NCBI GenBank assembly: GCA_038502055.1
Contig: JAXRKN010000042.1
Location: 3,348,001-3,412,000 of the forward strand
Length of the DNA: 64,000 bases
Source of the DNA: Tanytarsus gracilentus
Taxonomy: Eukaryota > Arthropoda > Insecta > Diptera > Chironomidae
Direction: 5' to 3'
In this document: positions 1 to 11,800 of the stretch, one piece after another
Numbering within the stretch: position 1 is the first letter of the stretch
Layout: every line of letters begins with the position of its first letter
The notes under the pieces: model-generated
What the model saw: only the letters and a program-made list of their open reading frames with translations
The model's database searches: none
Told to the model about the DNA's origin: nothing
Made by a program: the position numbers and the translations under genes

Positions 1-482
1 TTCGAGTAACTCTGAATTTGCGTATGAGGCTGAACAGTAAAAATTTCCAGCCATAGACTCACTTAAGGATGTAATTACTAACATTAATTGGTTTATGTTT
101 AGCTGCTCTGTGTAAATTATTGGTTGAAATCCATGTCTGGGAGGATGAAAGAGGGGTTTAATGAGTGACAGGTAGAATTTTTTCTTGAGTAACAAAAATC
201 ATAACATAAAGTTCTAATTGTGTGCATATTTCAGCCAAAATTAAAATTAAAATGATGTCTATAGGATTTATTTGAAAATTGCGTCACTTGAAAATGTTTT
301 GGTGAAATAATTTCACAACAATCTTCTAAAGGAATTCAAAATAGATCGCCAATTAAACCTCCGTTTTGCAACAATCGGTTAAATTTCTTTTTTAATTTTT
401 TTTCGAGTCATTTTCTTTTTTCACCTTTTCGGAAATTTCACTTCGATCACTTTTCACCTCATTTTGGAAAATTTTTACTTAC

Positions 483-874
483 TGCTTAGAATTAATTGTG
501 TTATTGTTATTGTCTCTCCACTTTAAATCAGTTATTAGGTTTTTTTGTTCAACATTTGGTGTACATGTAAGGAGTAAAGGCTTTCCTATTGGCTTTTTCA
601 GTACTGATTGCGGCGGTAAAATCTCAAGTCTAGGTTGTTTCTCACTTAATGCATTACAATGTGCTAAAATATGAACAAAAATCATGTTAAGATCACTTCT
701 TTAATTAATTTTGTAATGGGCGGTGGTCGAGAATTTCATTCTCGTAAGTTAATTAAAGTTAAATTAAGTTTTTGATGTTCAACTCTGGATGGAGTCCGCA
801 TGAAATATTTTATAATTACCTAATATTACAATAATCCATAAAAAATTGCATCCAATTGTCTTAAAAGATGCCAT
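483..874 (-). CDS. Fas2: Fasciclin-2-like cell adhesion protein, 5' end (signal peptide and start of first Ig domain)
   Basis: Two coding exons are visible. Exon 1 (874 down to 820) starts with ATG and encodes a hydrophobic signal peptide (MASFKTIG..FLWIIVIL). Exon 2 (663 down to 483) follows a TTTTAG acceptor and ends in a GTAAGT donor. The two join in phase across a split alanine codon. Residues after the signal peptide read PRLEILPPQSV..KPIGKPLLLTC, then LKWRDNNNNTI, which is the first strand, first cysteine and tryptophan strand of an Ig domain. The pattern matches my memory of the first Ig domain of insect Fasciclin-2, a homophilic neural adhesion molecule of growing axons and epithelia. 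The remaining Ig, FnIII and membrane exons would lie left of the window. The Ig and signal-peptide calls are secure. The name Fas2 rests on remembered sequence and could be another Ig-superfamily member. Confidence 0.72.
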
Positions 875-2840
875 GATCGATAAAATATGATTTTTAAAAA
901 TCGACTAATTTCACATTGAAGCGTAAATAGTTAATCCCGCGTTTAAATCGTTTTTTTTTAACTTTTACATTAAGCACTTGATTGAATGTGATAAAAACTC
1001 TTAAAATAGCCAATAAAATTGTCTCGAAAAAGTATTTTTAGGCCTCTAAAAAATTGATTTTTAGCGAGCAACTTGTTGGGAATGTTATGACTAATATTTC
1101 TTTATTGTCGTCGTCGCTGTGGATGGAGAAAAACTAAAGTGAATTCTCTTTTTTTCACATATATCCAAAGCAAAGCGTGTTGAAAAAGTAAAATGAGCGA
1201 GTTATGTTGGTGTATTAGTGGCATGTGTTTCTATAACTTTGCAGCAAGTGCTCTAAGCGAGGCAAAAGACGTTACAAAGAAAAACGATCGTTGACAAGCA
1301 TATGGTGTTTGATATCATGCACATGGTTAAAACTTAAAAAATAAAAATGTTTTTTAGGACTAAACCACATAAAATGAACAATAAAAATATGAAGAAAAAA
1401 AATTTAATACTTCTTTATTGGACTTTACTGCTTGGAAAATTTCAACTTGAAATAAATACGACTCGACTTATGCAAACATACAATTTTGTTTGAAAATATA
1501 AAGGAGGTAAATGAAACAATTTTATTAAGGCACAATCATGACTCGGGTGAAGTTAGCAGAGTTAATTGAAAATATGTGAACGAATAAGTTATTTTTAAAA
1601 TTATATTAAAACAAAGAGAATAAAGATGTTTGAACTGCAGTGGAGTGAATTAAAGTGCATTAGAGTGACGTGAAAAAAATGCAGACGTTAATTGAAGCAA
1701 ATTGCACTAAATTGAAGAAAAATGTAGTAAATGAAGTAACAAAGTTAAGCAAGGTGAAGGGAGACATTCGAAAAAGGGATTTTATAGCTTCGCTATATAT
1801 TAATTTTGTATACCTTCAAAACCAGTTTTCAGCCCCTAGTGCCAAGACATTACATTGTGCAATATCAAAACTTGTACAAACTAGTACAAACGAAAACAGA
1901 TTCGAAAACGGTTGATAGTTTATAGCTTCGCTATATATTAATTTTGTATACCTTCAAAACCTTCAAAAATTTAAAATAATGAAAAAGTTGATAATTTTAA
2001 AAAATTCAAAAATTCAAGTCTCAAAATTTTTATAATTTTTAAAAAATATGTTGGTTAATCCTAGATTATTTTTTTCAGAAATTATGCATCGGACAGCGAA
2101 GCTATTGGAAATGGCAACGCCGTTTGCAGACCCACCTTGTTTTATTTTAAATTCATAAACTTTATCTTATCGCTTTATAACCATACACCTACATAACTAG
2201 ATAAGAAATCGATGCAACCAAAAATACTTAAACGCTTGCGAGAGAAAATTTCAGTTGAACATTGGCCAACAAGTGAAAAAGACCAAATTTTTCTCTAAAT
2301 ATCATTCACGATAGATTTTACCCTTTTAACTTACTTTTAGCTTGAACTCCTAATTTTCTACTTCGTAAGTACGTCATCAATTTGCTATCAATCACCACGC
2401 GAGAGTTCAATGATTTTTAACAGAATATTTTTAAAAAAGTGACTCATTCGATCGATTAGTAATTGTTTCGTCATATCGGAAAAAGATTAAAGAGATTAAT
2501 CAGTAGTGATAGCGAAAAATATAAAATCAGAAAATTTTTACTGATTCCGATCAACGAATTAATGCTATCTTATCTAACTTATGTAGTGACCCTGGGAGTG
2601 ACAATATTTAGTTTTTCAAATATTTATAAACATTTTTTGGCTATATGGATAATTCTATCCATCCTGAAGTAATAATGTTACACTCATCAATGATATAAAA
2701 TATATTTTTTCGACTCTCGAGAGCATTAGTGAGGGATTTAGCAGGTGTCGATATCTTTCTTTTCACTTATCTCTGCCCAACGACAAACATTTCGCAGTTG
2801 CATTAGAATTTTAAATTGATAAGCGTTGACTTTTCAGCCA
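875..2840. other. intergenic region between divergent Fas2-like and CRAL-TRIO genes
   Basis: No convincing gene was found. It should hold the promoter and 5' UTR of the Fas2-like gene (minus strand) and of the CRAL-TRIO gene (plus strand). A TTTTCAG acceptor ending at 2837, 13 bases before the CRAL-TRIO ATG, suggests that gene has an upstream non-coding exon. A 43-bp direct repeat lies at 1781-1823 and 1919-1961. Short open frames at 1670-1915 and 2463-2672 lack coding signature. Confidence 0.5.
1781..1961. repeat. pair of 43-bp direct repeats, each with a small palindrome
   Basis: Positions 1781-1823 and 1919-1961 are identical over 43 bases (starting TTTATAGCTTCGCTATA, ending CCTTCAAAACC). 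Each copy contains the palindrome TATAGC-TTC-GCTATA. The 95 bases between are not repeated and show no terminal inverted repeats, so this is neither a simple tandem array nor an obvious transposon. Confidence 0.85.
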
Positions 2841-2850
2841 GGATTCAAAT

Positions 2851-4061
2851 ATGAAGAGTACAATCATAAATGTGAGAACTTTACCACCATCACTAGCTGC
2901 ACTGGCAGCAGATGAATTAAATGAGACTCCAGAGAAGCTCATATCAGATCTCAAAGCACTAAAAGAATGGATAAAACAATCACCTCATTTGAGAAGAGTG
3001 CGAATGGACGATCAATTTTTAGTAACTTTCCTGCGCGGATGTAAATTTAGTATGGAGAAAGCAAAACAAAAATTTGATCTTTATTACACTGTCCGAAGTC
3101 ATTTACCAGAGGTCATGCTAAACCGTGATCCATTAAATGAGAAATTGAAGTTAATCATTCGACTAGGGTGAGTCATACTTTTTTTAAATTTATATAGCAC
3201 ATTTCCTCACGTTTAGGTAGATTTTTATGATAAATGTCAAAATTTATAAAGTTTTTCTTAAATATTTAAGTGTTGGATTGCCATTGCCATACACAGAAAG
3301 TTCTGATGGTCCGAGAATAATTCTTATTCGTCCCGGCGCTTATGATGCATCAGTTTATACAGTTGCTGAGATGATTAAAATTAGCAACATGATTCAAGAT
3401 ATTCTTATGAATGAAGGTAACGAATGATCCACGTATATGTCGAAAAATTTGCAATAATTAAAATATTATCCGAAAGATGACAACTACGTGATTGCTGGAC
3501 AAATAGGAATTCTTGACTGTGCCAATGTAACAATGGCTCATTTCAGACAGTTTAATCCGACATTTATAAAAAAAATCACCCTCATGAGTCAAGAAGCGTC
3601 GCCCACACGACAAAAAGGCTTTCATTTCATCAACACTCCGATGGGATTTGAGACCGTGTTTAATGTCTTTAAATCATTCATTAATGATAAAAATAAAACC
3701 AAGGTAAGAGTGAAATTCTGATATTTGTACTGTTAAATAATCCCTCAGATATTATCAGCTAGAAATAAAAAAATACTAAAAATTTGCAATTATTAAAAAA
3801 CAGCTCTACGTTCACGGCAACAACTTAAACTCCTTGTACAAAGTCATTCCTCGCAAATTAATGCCAACCGAATATGGTGGTGAAGCTGGTAATCTTGAGA
3901 GCATTATTGACAGTTGGGAAAAGCGAATAGTATCATATCGCGATTATTACAAAGAAGAAGAAAATTACGGTGTCGATGAATCAAAGCGACCAACTTCTTC
4001 AACTGTAACAAACAATGACCTTGGTACAACTGGCTCTTTCAGACAATTAGAATTCGATTAA
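2851..4061 (+). CDS. CRAL-TRIO domain protein (alpha-tocopherol transfer protein-like)
   Basis: Four coding exons: 2851-3167, 3271-3416, 3477-3703 and 3804-4061. All junctions keep frame and give 315 residues, the usual size for insect alpha-TTP/CRALBP-like proteins. The N-terminal helical CRAL-TRIO_N part (about residues 20-75) holds the typical FLRGCKFSMEKAKQKFD segment. The lipid-binding CRAL-TRIO fold follows (ILIRPGAYD..., ILDCANVTMAHFRQF, IKKI...FHFINTP, LYVHG, LMPTEYGGEAG). Family members are cytosolic carriers of small hydrophobic ligands such as tocopherol, retinoids or phosphoinositides; the ligand here is unknown. The tail after the GG motif is acidic then Ser/Thr-rich. The acceptor before exon 3 (CCGAAAG) has a weak pyrimidine tract but is the only one that keeps frame. 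An AATAAA poly(A) signal at 4095-4100 lies within the convergent GPCR coding region. Confidence 0.93.
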
Positions 4062-4076
4062 ATGTATAATGTTAGT

Positions 4077-4100
4077 TTTATTATTTTTATTTTAAATAAA
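4077..4100. promoter_or_regulatory. overlapping convergent poly(A) signals
   Basis: AATAAA on the plus strand at 4095-4100 serves the CRAL-TRIO gene. AATAAA on the minus strand (TTTATT at 4077-4082) serves the GPCR gene. The stop codons lie at 4059-4061 and 4092-4094, so each mRNA must end inside or at the edge of the other's transcribed region. Confidence 0.7.
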
Positions 4101-5653
4101 AGTGTTCAGTGATTGAAATTTCTCGTAATTTTTTAAGCTTCCAGTGTTTTTAAAAGTTGTAAATTTTGAGAGTTTTTCAGTTTTTAAACGTTTGTTGTCG
4201 CTAACTGTAGCGGTTCGAGGCTCTAGTTTTGACTGCTGTGGTCTTCTTGAAGGTTCAACTGTGAAAATCACCATAGAAGTTGATTTTGACATAGGTGTAC
4301 AGAAGCAAAAATATTTGTAGACTTTTGTGTGTCGAAAAGCTCGTCGATAATTTTCATTAGTGACTCCATAAATACATGGCGTTAAAGCACAATTGAGAAA
4401 AATTAAATACCTTGAGATGTACCACATTATTTGAAAGCTTCCTTCAATTTGATTTACTTCGGCTGTATGTTGGAGCATGTTTGATCTCATAAAGACTACT
4501 GTAGTAAAAGGAATACGAAATACCACGAAGGTCACAACAACGATAAAAAGTGTTACGGCAAATTTTCTCTTGTAGCTGATCGTCAATGGATGATCACGTT
4601 TCTTTTTCATTTTTTCGTATTGATCGAGTTTTACGAAAATTGTTGTGTAGCAAAAGATCAAAACTGCCAAGGGTATCCATACCAAAGCCACAATCAAGAT
4701 ATGCCAATAAAGAGGTAAAATGTTCAAATCTTCTGTGCAAAAAGCTTCCAGGAAATTTTTCCACTTTCTCTCTTGATAATGTCTAAATATTGCGAGCGGT
4801 GATGATAAAATCAGTCCACACATCCACGATAAAAAAATTACAATCTTTGTCTGATGAAAAGTCAATCGAGCTTGCATTGGAAACGCAATAGCTGTTAGTC
4901 TTTCGTAACTGAAATTGATAAACTGTTATTAAAATAAATCGATGCAATATAAACAATTTCTAAATCGCTTTCAGGAGTATTTCAAACGTGTTTGATATCT
5001 TTTTTATAACATTTTAAAAAATTAACGACGTTAATTAAGAAGATAACTTTTGATTAAAAACTGGTAATAACATTTTAAATTATTAATAAATTTTACCTGA
5101 CAAAGCAAAGTGTAATAACAGAAGTTATTAACAGCCAAACTTCAAACATTCCTTCAATTTTACATCCAAAAATTCCAAGTTTATAGCTTTGAAATATTTC
5201 TCGAAATAAAAATAAACCAGGTGAAAGCATAAGCAAGCATAAATCCGAAAGAGCCATGTTTGAAATCAAAAAGTTTGTCGGAGATTTCGATAAGCTTTTA
5301 TTTCCAAGAATCGTGAAAAGCAGAAGACAATTTCCGATTATGCCAAAAATAGCGACAGGTGCAATTGTACCAGCTTTGATCATAATTTCCGAAAGAGGAA
5401 GCATTTCCCAAATTGTAAAAGGAAAATCATAGCACGAAAAATTGACCTAAAGATAAACACTCATTAAGTTATTTTTCTTTATGAATATTTTAAAAAAAGT
5501 TCACAAATTATTTTCTCATATTATATTGTTGCAATTTTTCTAATCTAAACTTTACTAATTTACATCAAAATCATCATTATTATCGCTTAAATCCATAACC
5601 AACACTTTCTAATTCACTTTTTAAAATGCACTCACCGAATCAAAATCTTCCAT
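4092..5653 (-). CDS. orphan rhodopsin-like (class A) neuropeptide-type GPCR
   Basis: Three coding exons: 5653-5636 (MEDFDS), 5446-5097 and 4908-4092. They join in phase into 394 residues. The short N-terminus has an N-glycosylation site (NFS). Seven membrane segments follow: TM1 with GNCLLLF, TM2 with NMALSDLCLLMLSPG (the conserved Asp), and TM3 after the disulfide cysteine in FGCKIEGM. The partner cysteine in extracellular loop 2 is in FCTEDLN. The intracellular TM3 motif is ERL instead of DRY, TM6 has FRIPFT without the usual CWxP, and TM7 ends TPCIYG instead of NPxxY. A basic tail of about 75 residues follows. The fold is clear and resembles insect peptide receptors, but I cannot name the ligand. 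An AATAAA on the minus strand (4082-4077) lies 10 bases past the stop. The first coding exon is only 18 bases but restores an ATG and phase. Confidence 0.92.
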
Positions 5654-6261
5654 TTAAATACTCTTGTTTGAATTGATTTTGCACAACTCTTTAACATAAG
5701 CGCGAAAATGTGATTGAGCTTTTCATGCTTTTATCACAATAGAAAAGTTCTTATCTGTGTTTTCCTTTTATAACAATTATAGAAAATGTGGATGAGTAAA
5801 CCAAGGGAAAAATCAGCCTAAAAAATACTTTTAATAAAAATTTTAAAAATAAATTTAATTTTTTAAATAGCTGAGTTGAAATATTTTAGATTTATTTTTT
5901 TAAACAAAAAATTAATAACTTTTCCTTGCTAAATGCATGTACACTTTGATAATATCACAGGCATGACCTATCAATTAGCATACACTATTTTAATTGTGTG
6001 AATATTTAAGATAAGATAATGGTTATTTATTTATCACACACATTTAATGATGAAGACTATTCAAAAATTTTAGCACTCATACAAATCCTTTGGACATAAA
6101 TGTATAGCTTAAAATATTATCATGTAGGTTTTTTACCTTTTTTTACAAAGCTATCGAGTATCATACATATGCATGACTTATGTATAACCCTGGTTGTTTT
6201 AGTTCTAAAAATATGTAAATATTAAAAAATTATATAAAAAATAAAATCATCAATTAAAATT

Positions 6262-7443
6262 ATGGATGTATCACTAAATCAAACAGATGATACATGCAGA
6301 TGTTGCTTAAAAAGTGGAAACCTAATTTCTATTTTCGAAGAAACTGTAGAGGATATAGAAATATTTAAAATGCTAATAGAAATCGTTCCAGTTCAAATAT
6401 CTAGAAATGATGGTAAGAAGAATTAGAGCTCAGAACCTTTCTTGAAAAAAAGTTAATAAATATTTCAAATTTCCGCAGGTTATTCCCAAAACATTTGTGT
6501 CGATTGTAAAAATGATCTTCATAAATTTTTTAACTTTCGCTTGATGTGTGTTTCATCAGATGAAAATATGCGCTCAAACCGACGACCCGTAAGTCGCAAT
6601 AATGAACACGATTATTCAACATGGAAAATTGATGAATATGATATGGATCTATCGGAATATCTTATCGAAGGATCCACGATGAAAGACGAGGACTCTTCTC
6701 CGGAACATTTTGTTGAAACACAAATAATAGAAAGAGTTGAGCGAACCTTGGAGAATTCTTTTGATGAGACGCAAAACTTTGATATTTCTCTGAAGAAAAA
6801 AACGAGAAAAAGTTATGCATGTCCTATTTGTGGAAAGCTATGGGTGACTCCATCAAAACTTAAACGTCATTTGGGTTCACATAAAAGTAGCGAAAAATTA
6901 ACTCAATCTCCTGTCCAGCAAACAATTCAATGTCCAATCTGTAACTCACTGCTTGACTCACCGCAACGGTTAACTCAACATATGGCAAAAACTCATGTCA
7001 AAGTTGAAAACACAACCGAATATGATAATGGTATTCCATTAGCTCAAAAAATTGGCGCCAGATACATCTGCACGATTTGCAGTCTTGATTTTTTCTGCCC
7101 ATCTAAATTAAAAAACCATATGAAAGTTCATCATATGAAACCTGTTGATTTATCCATTAATAAAGCAAAACATGTTTGCCAATTTTGCCATAAAGTTCTA
7201 GTCACACCGTCAAAACTTCAGAGACATTTAAGAACTCACACAAATAGAATTGAAAGAAATCGTAAAACTAGGAGACCACTTCGACCTCGACGACATGAGT
7301 GCATTCATTGTGGTAAGAAATTTGAAACGCCATCAAAACTTTTACGCCACATGACATCAGTCCATAGAGATTCTATTAAAAGTGTAAATTCTATCGACAA
7401 ATCGCTTGAAATCTCAACCATCACCTCTATATTAGGCGATTAA
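6262..7443 (+). CDS. ZAD-C2H2 zinc-finger protein
   Basis: Two exons, 6262-6412 and 6479-7443, join in phase to give 371 residues. Residues 12-15 (CRCC) and the ICVDC pair just after the splice junction are the four zinc ligands of a ZAD domain, the N-terminal dimerisation module of a large insect-specific zinc-finger family. An acidic linker follows (about residues 95-140). Five C2H2 fingers lie at about residues 165-185, 202-223, 248-269, 284-304 and 325-346. Fingers 1, 4 and 5 share the helix motif TPSKLxRH, and finger 3 has CPSKLKNH. Similar helices suggest recognition of a repeated DNA triplet, which is inference. The likely role is a nuclear DNA-binding regulator. The starting ATG is upstream of the first ZAD cysteines, and no earlier in-frame ATG is needed. 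A small hAT MITE sits 24 bases after the stop codon. Confidence 0.9.
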
Positions 7444-7466
7444 ACTGCAGTTCTGATCGAAATCAG

Positions 7467-7624
7467 CAGAGATGGGCAATTTTTGTAATCGGTAAAAAAT
7501 ATTTAACTAAAATTACATGTAATTAACCACATTTTCATACGAAATTCATGTAATTTTTCAAAAATAATTAAATTTACTTCTAGGTACATGTAATTTTTTG
7601 TATTTTTGTATTTGCCCATCTCTG
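7467..7624. mobile_element. hAT-type MITE (158 bp) with 8-bp target duplication
   Basis: The ends are perfect 13-bp inverted repeats: CAGAGATGGGCAA on the left and TTGCCCATCTCTG on the right. The flanks carry the 8-bp direct duplication GAAATCAG at 7459-7466 and 7625-7632. An 8-bp duplication and a CAGxGxTGGGCAA end are the hallmarks of hAT elements. There is no coding capacity. The interior has several ACATGTAATT motifs in both orientations. It lies in the presumed 3' UTR of the ZAD zinc-finger gene, before the first AATAAA sequences near 7670-7745. Confidence 0.93.
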
Positions 7625-8198
7625 GAAATCAGTTGACTCCGAGTTAGGCGATAAATTTCTTAAATTTAGCAAAATAAAAATTTTAACTTTTTCTATTACA
7701 TGTATGAGAAATTTATAAATCTGCAGAATAATAAAAAATAAAATGACTTTCTGTATGTATTATATGCATCATAATTATATTTTTATTTTTATTCTTTTAG
7801 TTACATGTGAGCTTGTAAGTTTTTGAATTAAATCTTGAATCCATTTTTGGGTTTCTTCCATCGAGTATCGATAAAGACATCTGAGGATGCGCACATGGTC
7901 TGCGAAATGCATAATGCATTGTAATGTGAAAAAATAAAAATTAGAAAATAGAGAGAATAAATGATTGTTTATCGGTATTCATTTTCGTTAATTCTTCCAT
8001 CGACTTAAATTTTTTAATTTTTTCAAAATGTTCGTTAACTTTTTTGGTACACATGTCTGTATAGGAAATTTGTTTAGTACAACTGAAAAAAAAATCGATA
8101 TAAGCTGACTATTTTCTTTCTATACATACTTTTACTCGCGAAATTGTTTTTCTTTTTCCGATTTTAAGACTGTCTTATCCTAACTTTAACTAATTAAA

Positions 8199-8807
8199 AT
8201 GGAAGGCACATACGAATATGAATTAGAACGAGCGGAATTATTGGGTGTGGAGCCCATTTCACGTGAGCAATGGGAAGAACAAAATAAGGTTCGTGAAGAA
8301 GCAAAAATTGAACAAGAACAAACGGAATTGGCAGCGGCGATGGAAAATGAGGGCGAGTCAGTCAAAAGCACTATCGGAAAAATGGAAGAATTAAATAATA
8401 TTTTGTCGGCGACTCAATTAAAAATAAACAAATTTAAGGTAAGAAGTAATACTTTAATTATTGGAATAATTAATCAAAAATTTTAGACGGTGTGTGGGAG
8501 CTTTACAAGTTTACTGAAAATTCGCACAGCAAGTCCAGCTAGATCTGAGACAAGTCAACCTGAACAAGAAAAAATGAGCGCTGAGGATGCATCTACTTCA
8601 AATATCAATGACGCATTAGACACTCTTGATAAAATGAAGGATAATCAACAGCAGTCGAATGTAAAATTTGTCCAAAATCAAGCAATTGATATCAGCTCTA
8701 AAATGAACAAAAACATGGATGCACTTGATTCGTTGCTGGCAAAAAGTGAAAAGGCAGAAATGTCGCTTAAACACCAAAACAAGCAGATGTCAAAATTCTT
8801 GCGTTAA
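8199..8807 (+). CDS. small charged coiled-coil protein of unknown function
   Basis: Two exons, 8199-8438 and 8487-8807, join in phase to give 186 residues. The start MEGTYEYELERAELLGVEPI follows an A-rich context (TTAAAATGG). The first half is Glu-rich and helical. A Ser/Pro/Gln-rich linker around residues 95-120 follows, then a second helical segment with heptad-like spacing (IDISSKMNKNMDALDSLLAK) ends close to the C-terminus. No membrane span, signal peptide or enzymatic motif is visible. The C-terminal helix superficially resembles SNARE-associated or small trafficking-complex coiled coils, but I do not recognise the family. An intact intron with consensus GTAAGA/TTTTAG ends supports a real gene. 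Confidence 0.7.
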
Positions 8808-11800
8808 TTTAAGAATTGTTAAATAGCTTCTAAGTGTTTGGGTTCAAAATAACTTTGAACTTCATTTTTCTCTCAACAAATATTCTTATGGAAGTGTGGC
8901 AATTTAAATGTTCTCAGATTATCTCTTCATTAGCAAAGGAAATCTTAATTAAACAATCAAAGCTGTGATTCTAAATTGAGAAAAACTTTAAAATATTTCT
9001 AAAATTTGATTGCATGCAAATCTTTGGAGCTTCCTAATTCTACACACCCACAATAACTCTTGATTATAATTTCTTACTTTGCTTGCCTATGATCCAATCA
9101 TTTAAAAAATATTAAGCAGTTAAGTTGGAAATTAATCGAAAGTGATTTTTTAAGTGACAAATTGGCAAAAATATGTATTTAAAGTTAAATTGTTGTATTA
9201 TAAAAAAATTACCTACAATGTTTTTTAACAAAATTTAATCGATCTCAATGTTTTACTCTTAACCATAAAGTTTTGTCCTGAATTATTTTCATAAGGGTTA
9301 AAATATGTCAGTATGCATATGGTACAAAAATACTCTCAATCTTAATAAAATTATTCATTACATCACCTTTTGTTATTTTTATTCAGAAAGGTAAAATTTT
9401 GAGATTTTTTTTATTGAGTTTATAAGTTAACAAATTGTTTAAATACATGAAAAAGCTTGTTAAAAAAGAGCTGCAGTTAAAAGAAAGTTCATGTGAGAAC
9501 AAAATCAAATTTTAAAAGCTTAAAGTTAGAGTTGGGTTGCGTGCTTAAAAATATTTGTATGTAAAAGGCAGGAAAAAAATTTTTATAACGTGAATACAAA
9601 ATTTAAATGCTCCAAGATTATACAAAACGTTAAAAATAAAATATCCGTTATCTATATTTATCATACTGAACAAGCTGGAAGGTAATAATGAAAATTCTCT
9701 ATAAAATTCACTTCTTTTTATGACACTACCAATTTTACTTTTTACCTTGAGGTCAAACAAAAAATGTTTAATCGTCAAATATTAAACTTATAATTATTTC
9801 GATTCAACAATTTTATTTTATCATTCATATTCGAGTAGGATATGTTTGTGCATGCATGTTTACACTTTGGCGAGGAGGCGCGACACAAAAGATTTTCTTT
9901 CATCGTTTTTCTATAATAATAACACTTCTTTCGATCCGAGATATGTGGTTTGTTTAAAAAAAGTAGGTAAACAAATTATTATATTCATAAAAATCCCACA
10001 TATATATGAGCAATTTTGTGGTTAGCCGAATGATGATGAAGCGAGAAATGAGTGATCATGATAAAAAAAATTGATCATGCTGAGAAATTATTTGATCTAG
10101 TTTTGATCTTACAAATTAATTAAAATTTTAATTGGACTTGCTTACCCAGCACCCAGTTTTTCTACCGGCTGTACGACGACTCACTCAGATGAGTTTAAAA
10201 TGCGCGACTACATGCGACCGCTTATATGAAGCGTCAAACTCGTTTTCTCCCTTTCCAGTGCTTCTCAGTCGACAATTGAACGCCATCGCGATATGAAGCT
10301 TTAGTTATACGCGTCGAGAAAATTTTCACAGTTTTCCTTAAATTTTTTTCTCTTTAGTGCTTAAAAAATAAAGAAATAATTAAAAAAGCCGTGAAAAATT
10401 AACAAAAGTTCAATAAAAGTGATAGAAAAAAATTTGCAGTGATTTCATCCGCTTAAGTACGTAGGATGATCCATTCACGGTCAATCCAAAAATTATTTCT
10501 TTGAATGTGTGAGAAAATGGCTGAAAATTTTAATCTTCTTGGCAAAAGTTTAAAAAATTGAATTTTAAAAGCGTTCATCTCAATGAAAAATTCATGAAAT
10601 TAGAAGGAAATATTCGAAATCCTCACAATATGCATAAATTTTAAATTTCGAAAAATTCAAAAAAGTTCAAAAAAATAGTTAATATTTTAAAATTTAAAAA
10701 AAATTCACAAATATAAGCAAATAAATTTTATTAAAAAAATATTTTTGTCGTCGACTCCCAAACACATAAAACAAAAAAAGCCTGAGAATTGCTAATTCCA
10801 ATTTTTCCAAAACTGGGCATCCAACTAATAAATGTAAAAAGTTCATGTAATTAAAATAAAACAATTATCCAACGAGAACGAGTGAGTGACTCTATCGGAA
10901 GTGAGAACAGCTACATTAATGTGCATGTAAAAATTGGAGTGGAAAAGCTTTAGAATGTTTTATTATCTATTTATGCGTCAATAAATGTCACAGTTACAAT
11001 CATATGAGCAACTCAATCAAAAATTCAGAGCAAAATATTTTTTTTTCTCTCAATTTTTTGTGATCAGACTGGAACCTCAAAATCACATCTGAGCATTTGA
11101 GAATAATTGGATAATTCGATGGAACATAAAATTATTTTAAGTCTTAATAATCTTTCAGTAAAGAAGAAAACAAAGCGAAAAGCCGCAAAAATGCAATGCA
11201 GAAAAAAACAAGTTCTTGAGATGAAGTGAAAGTATATTTTAAAGACATTGATCTTGAGAAAACATTTTTTAAATCACGTGGAGTTTTGCGACGAATCAAA
11301 AATTATGCTCCAGAAAAGAATTTAAAAGTTAATTAAGAGTTTTAAAAAAATTAATGCTTTATGTTACTTGTTGCCAGCATAACAAAAATTATTTTACACG
11401 CATAAAATATCAAAGGAAACAAATCTAATAATTAAGCCCATAACGGAAACCAATAAGTTATTAAAAATGCATAGGAATTATCTTGGGAATTATTAGCATT
11501 TACTCGAATCGAGTAATGATTCATTCACTAATGAATGACTGTAGCCACTATATTATTTCTTTATTCTCTCATTTAAGCAAAAAACTATTGACAAAAATTA
11601 AAAGAATCACAAAAAATTAATTTTTTTGAGAGTTATAAAACTTTTTAAATTAAACTGAAAGTCTGAAAATCTGCGTCACAGTTAATAAGAAATAAAAGAA
11701 TGTGAAATCTTTATAAGGAAACGAATTGTCATTAAAAAGCGATGAAAGAAGAAGATGTTTTATACCTAATATAGTCTCATATTCGAAGTTTAATTTCTGC

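Noticed and set aside
1670..1915. 81-codon Lys-rich frame
   Set aside because: Low-complexity composition, it includes one copy of the 43-bp repeat, and there is no domain or splicing support.
2463..2672. 69-codon frame with a hydrophobic segment upstream of the CRAL-TRIO gene
   Set aside because: It starts with TTG, lacks a recognisable domain and lies in the probable promoter or 5' UTR region.
4586..4786. 66-codon plus-strand frame
   Set aside because: Antisense shadow of the GPCR coding exon.
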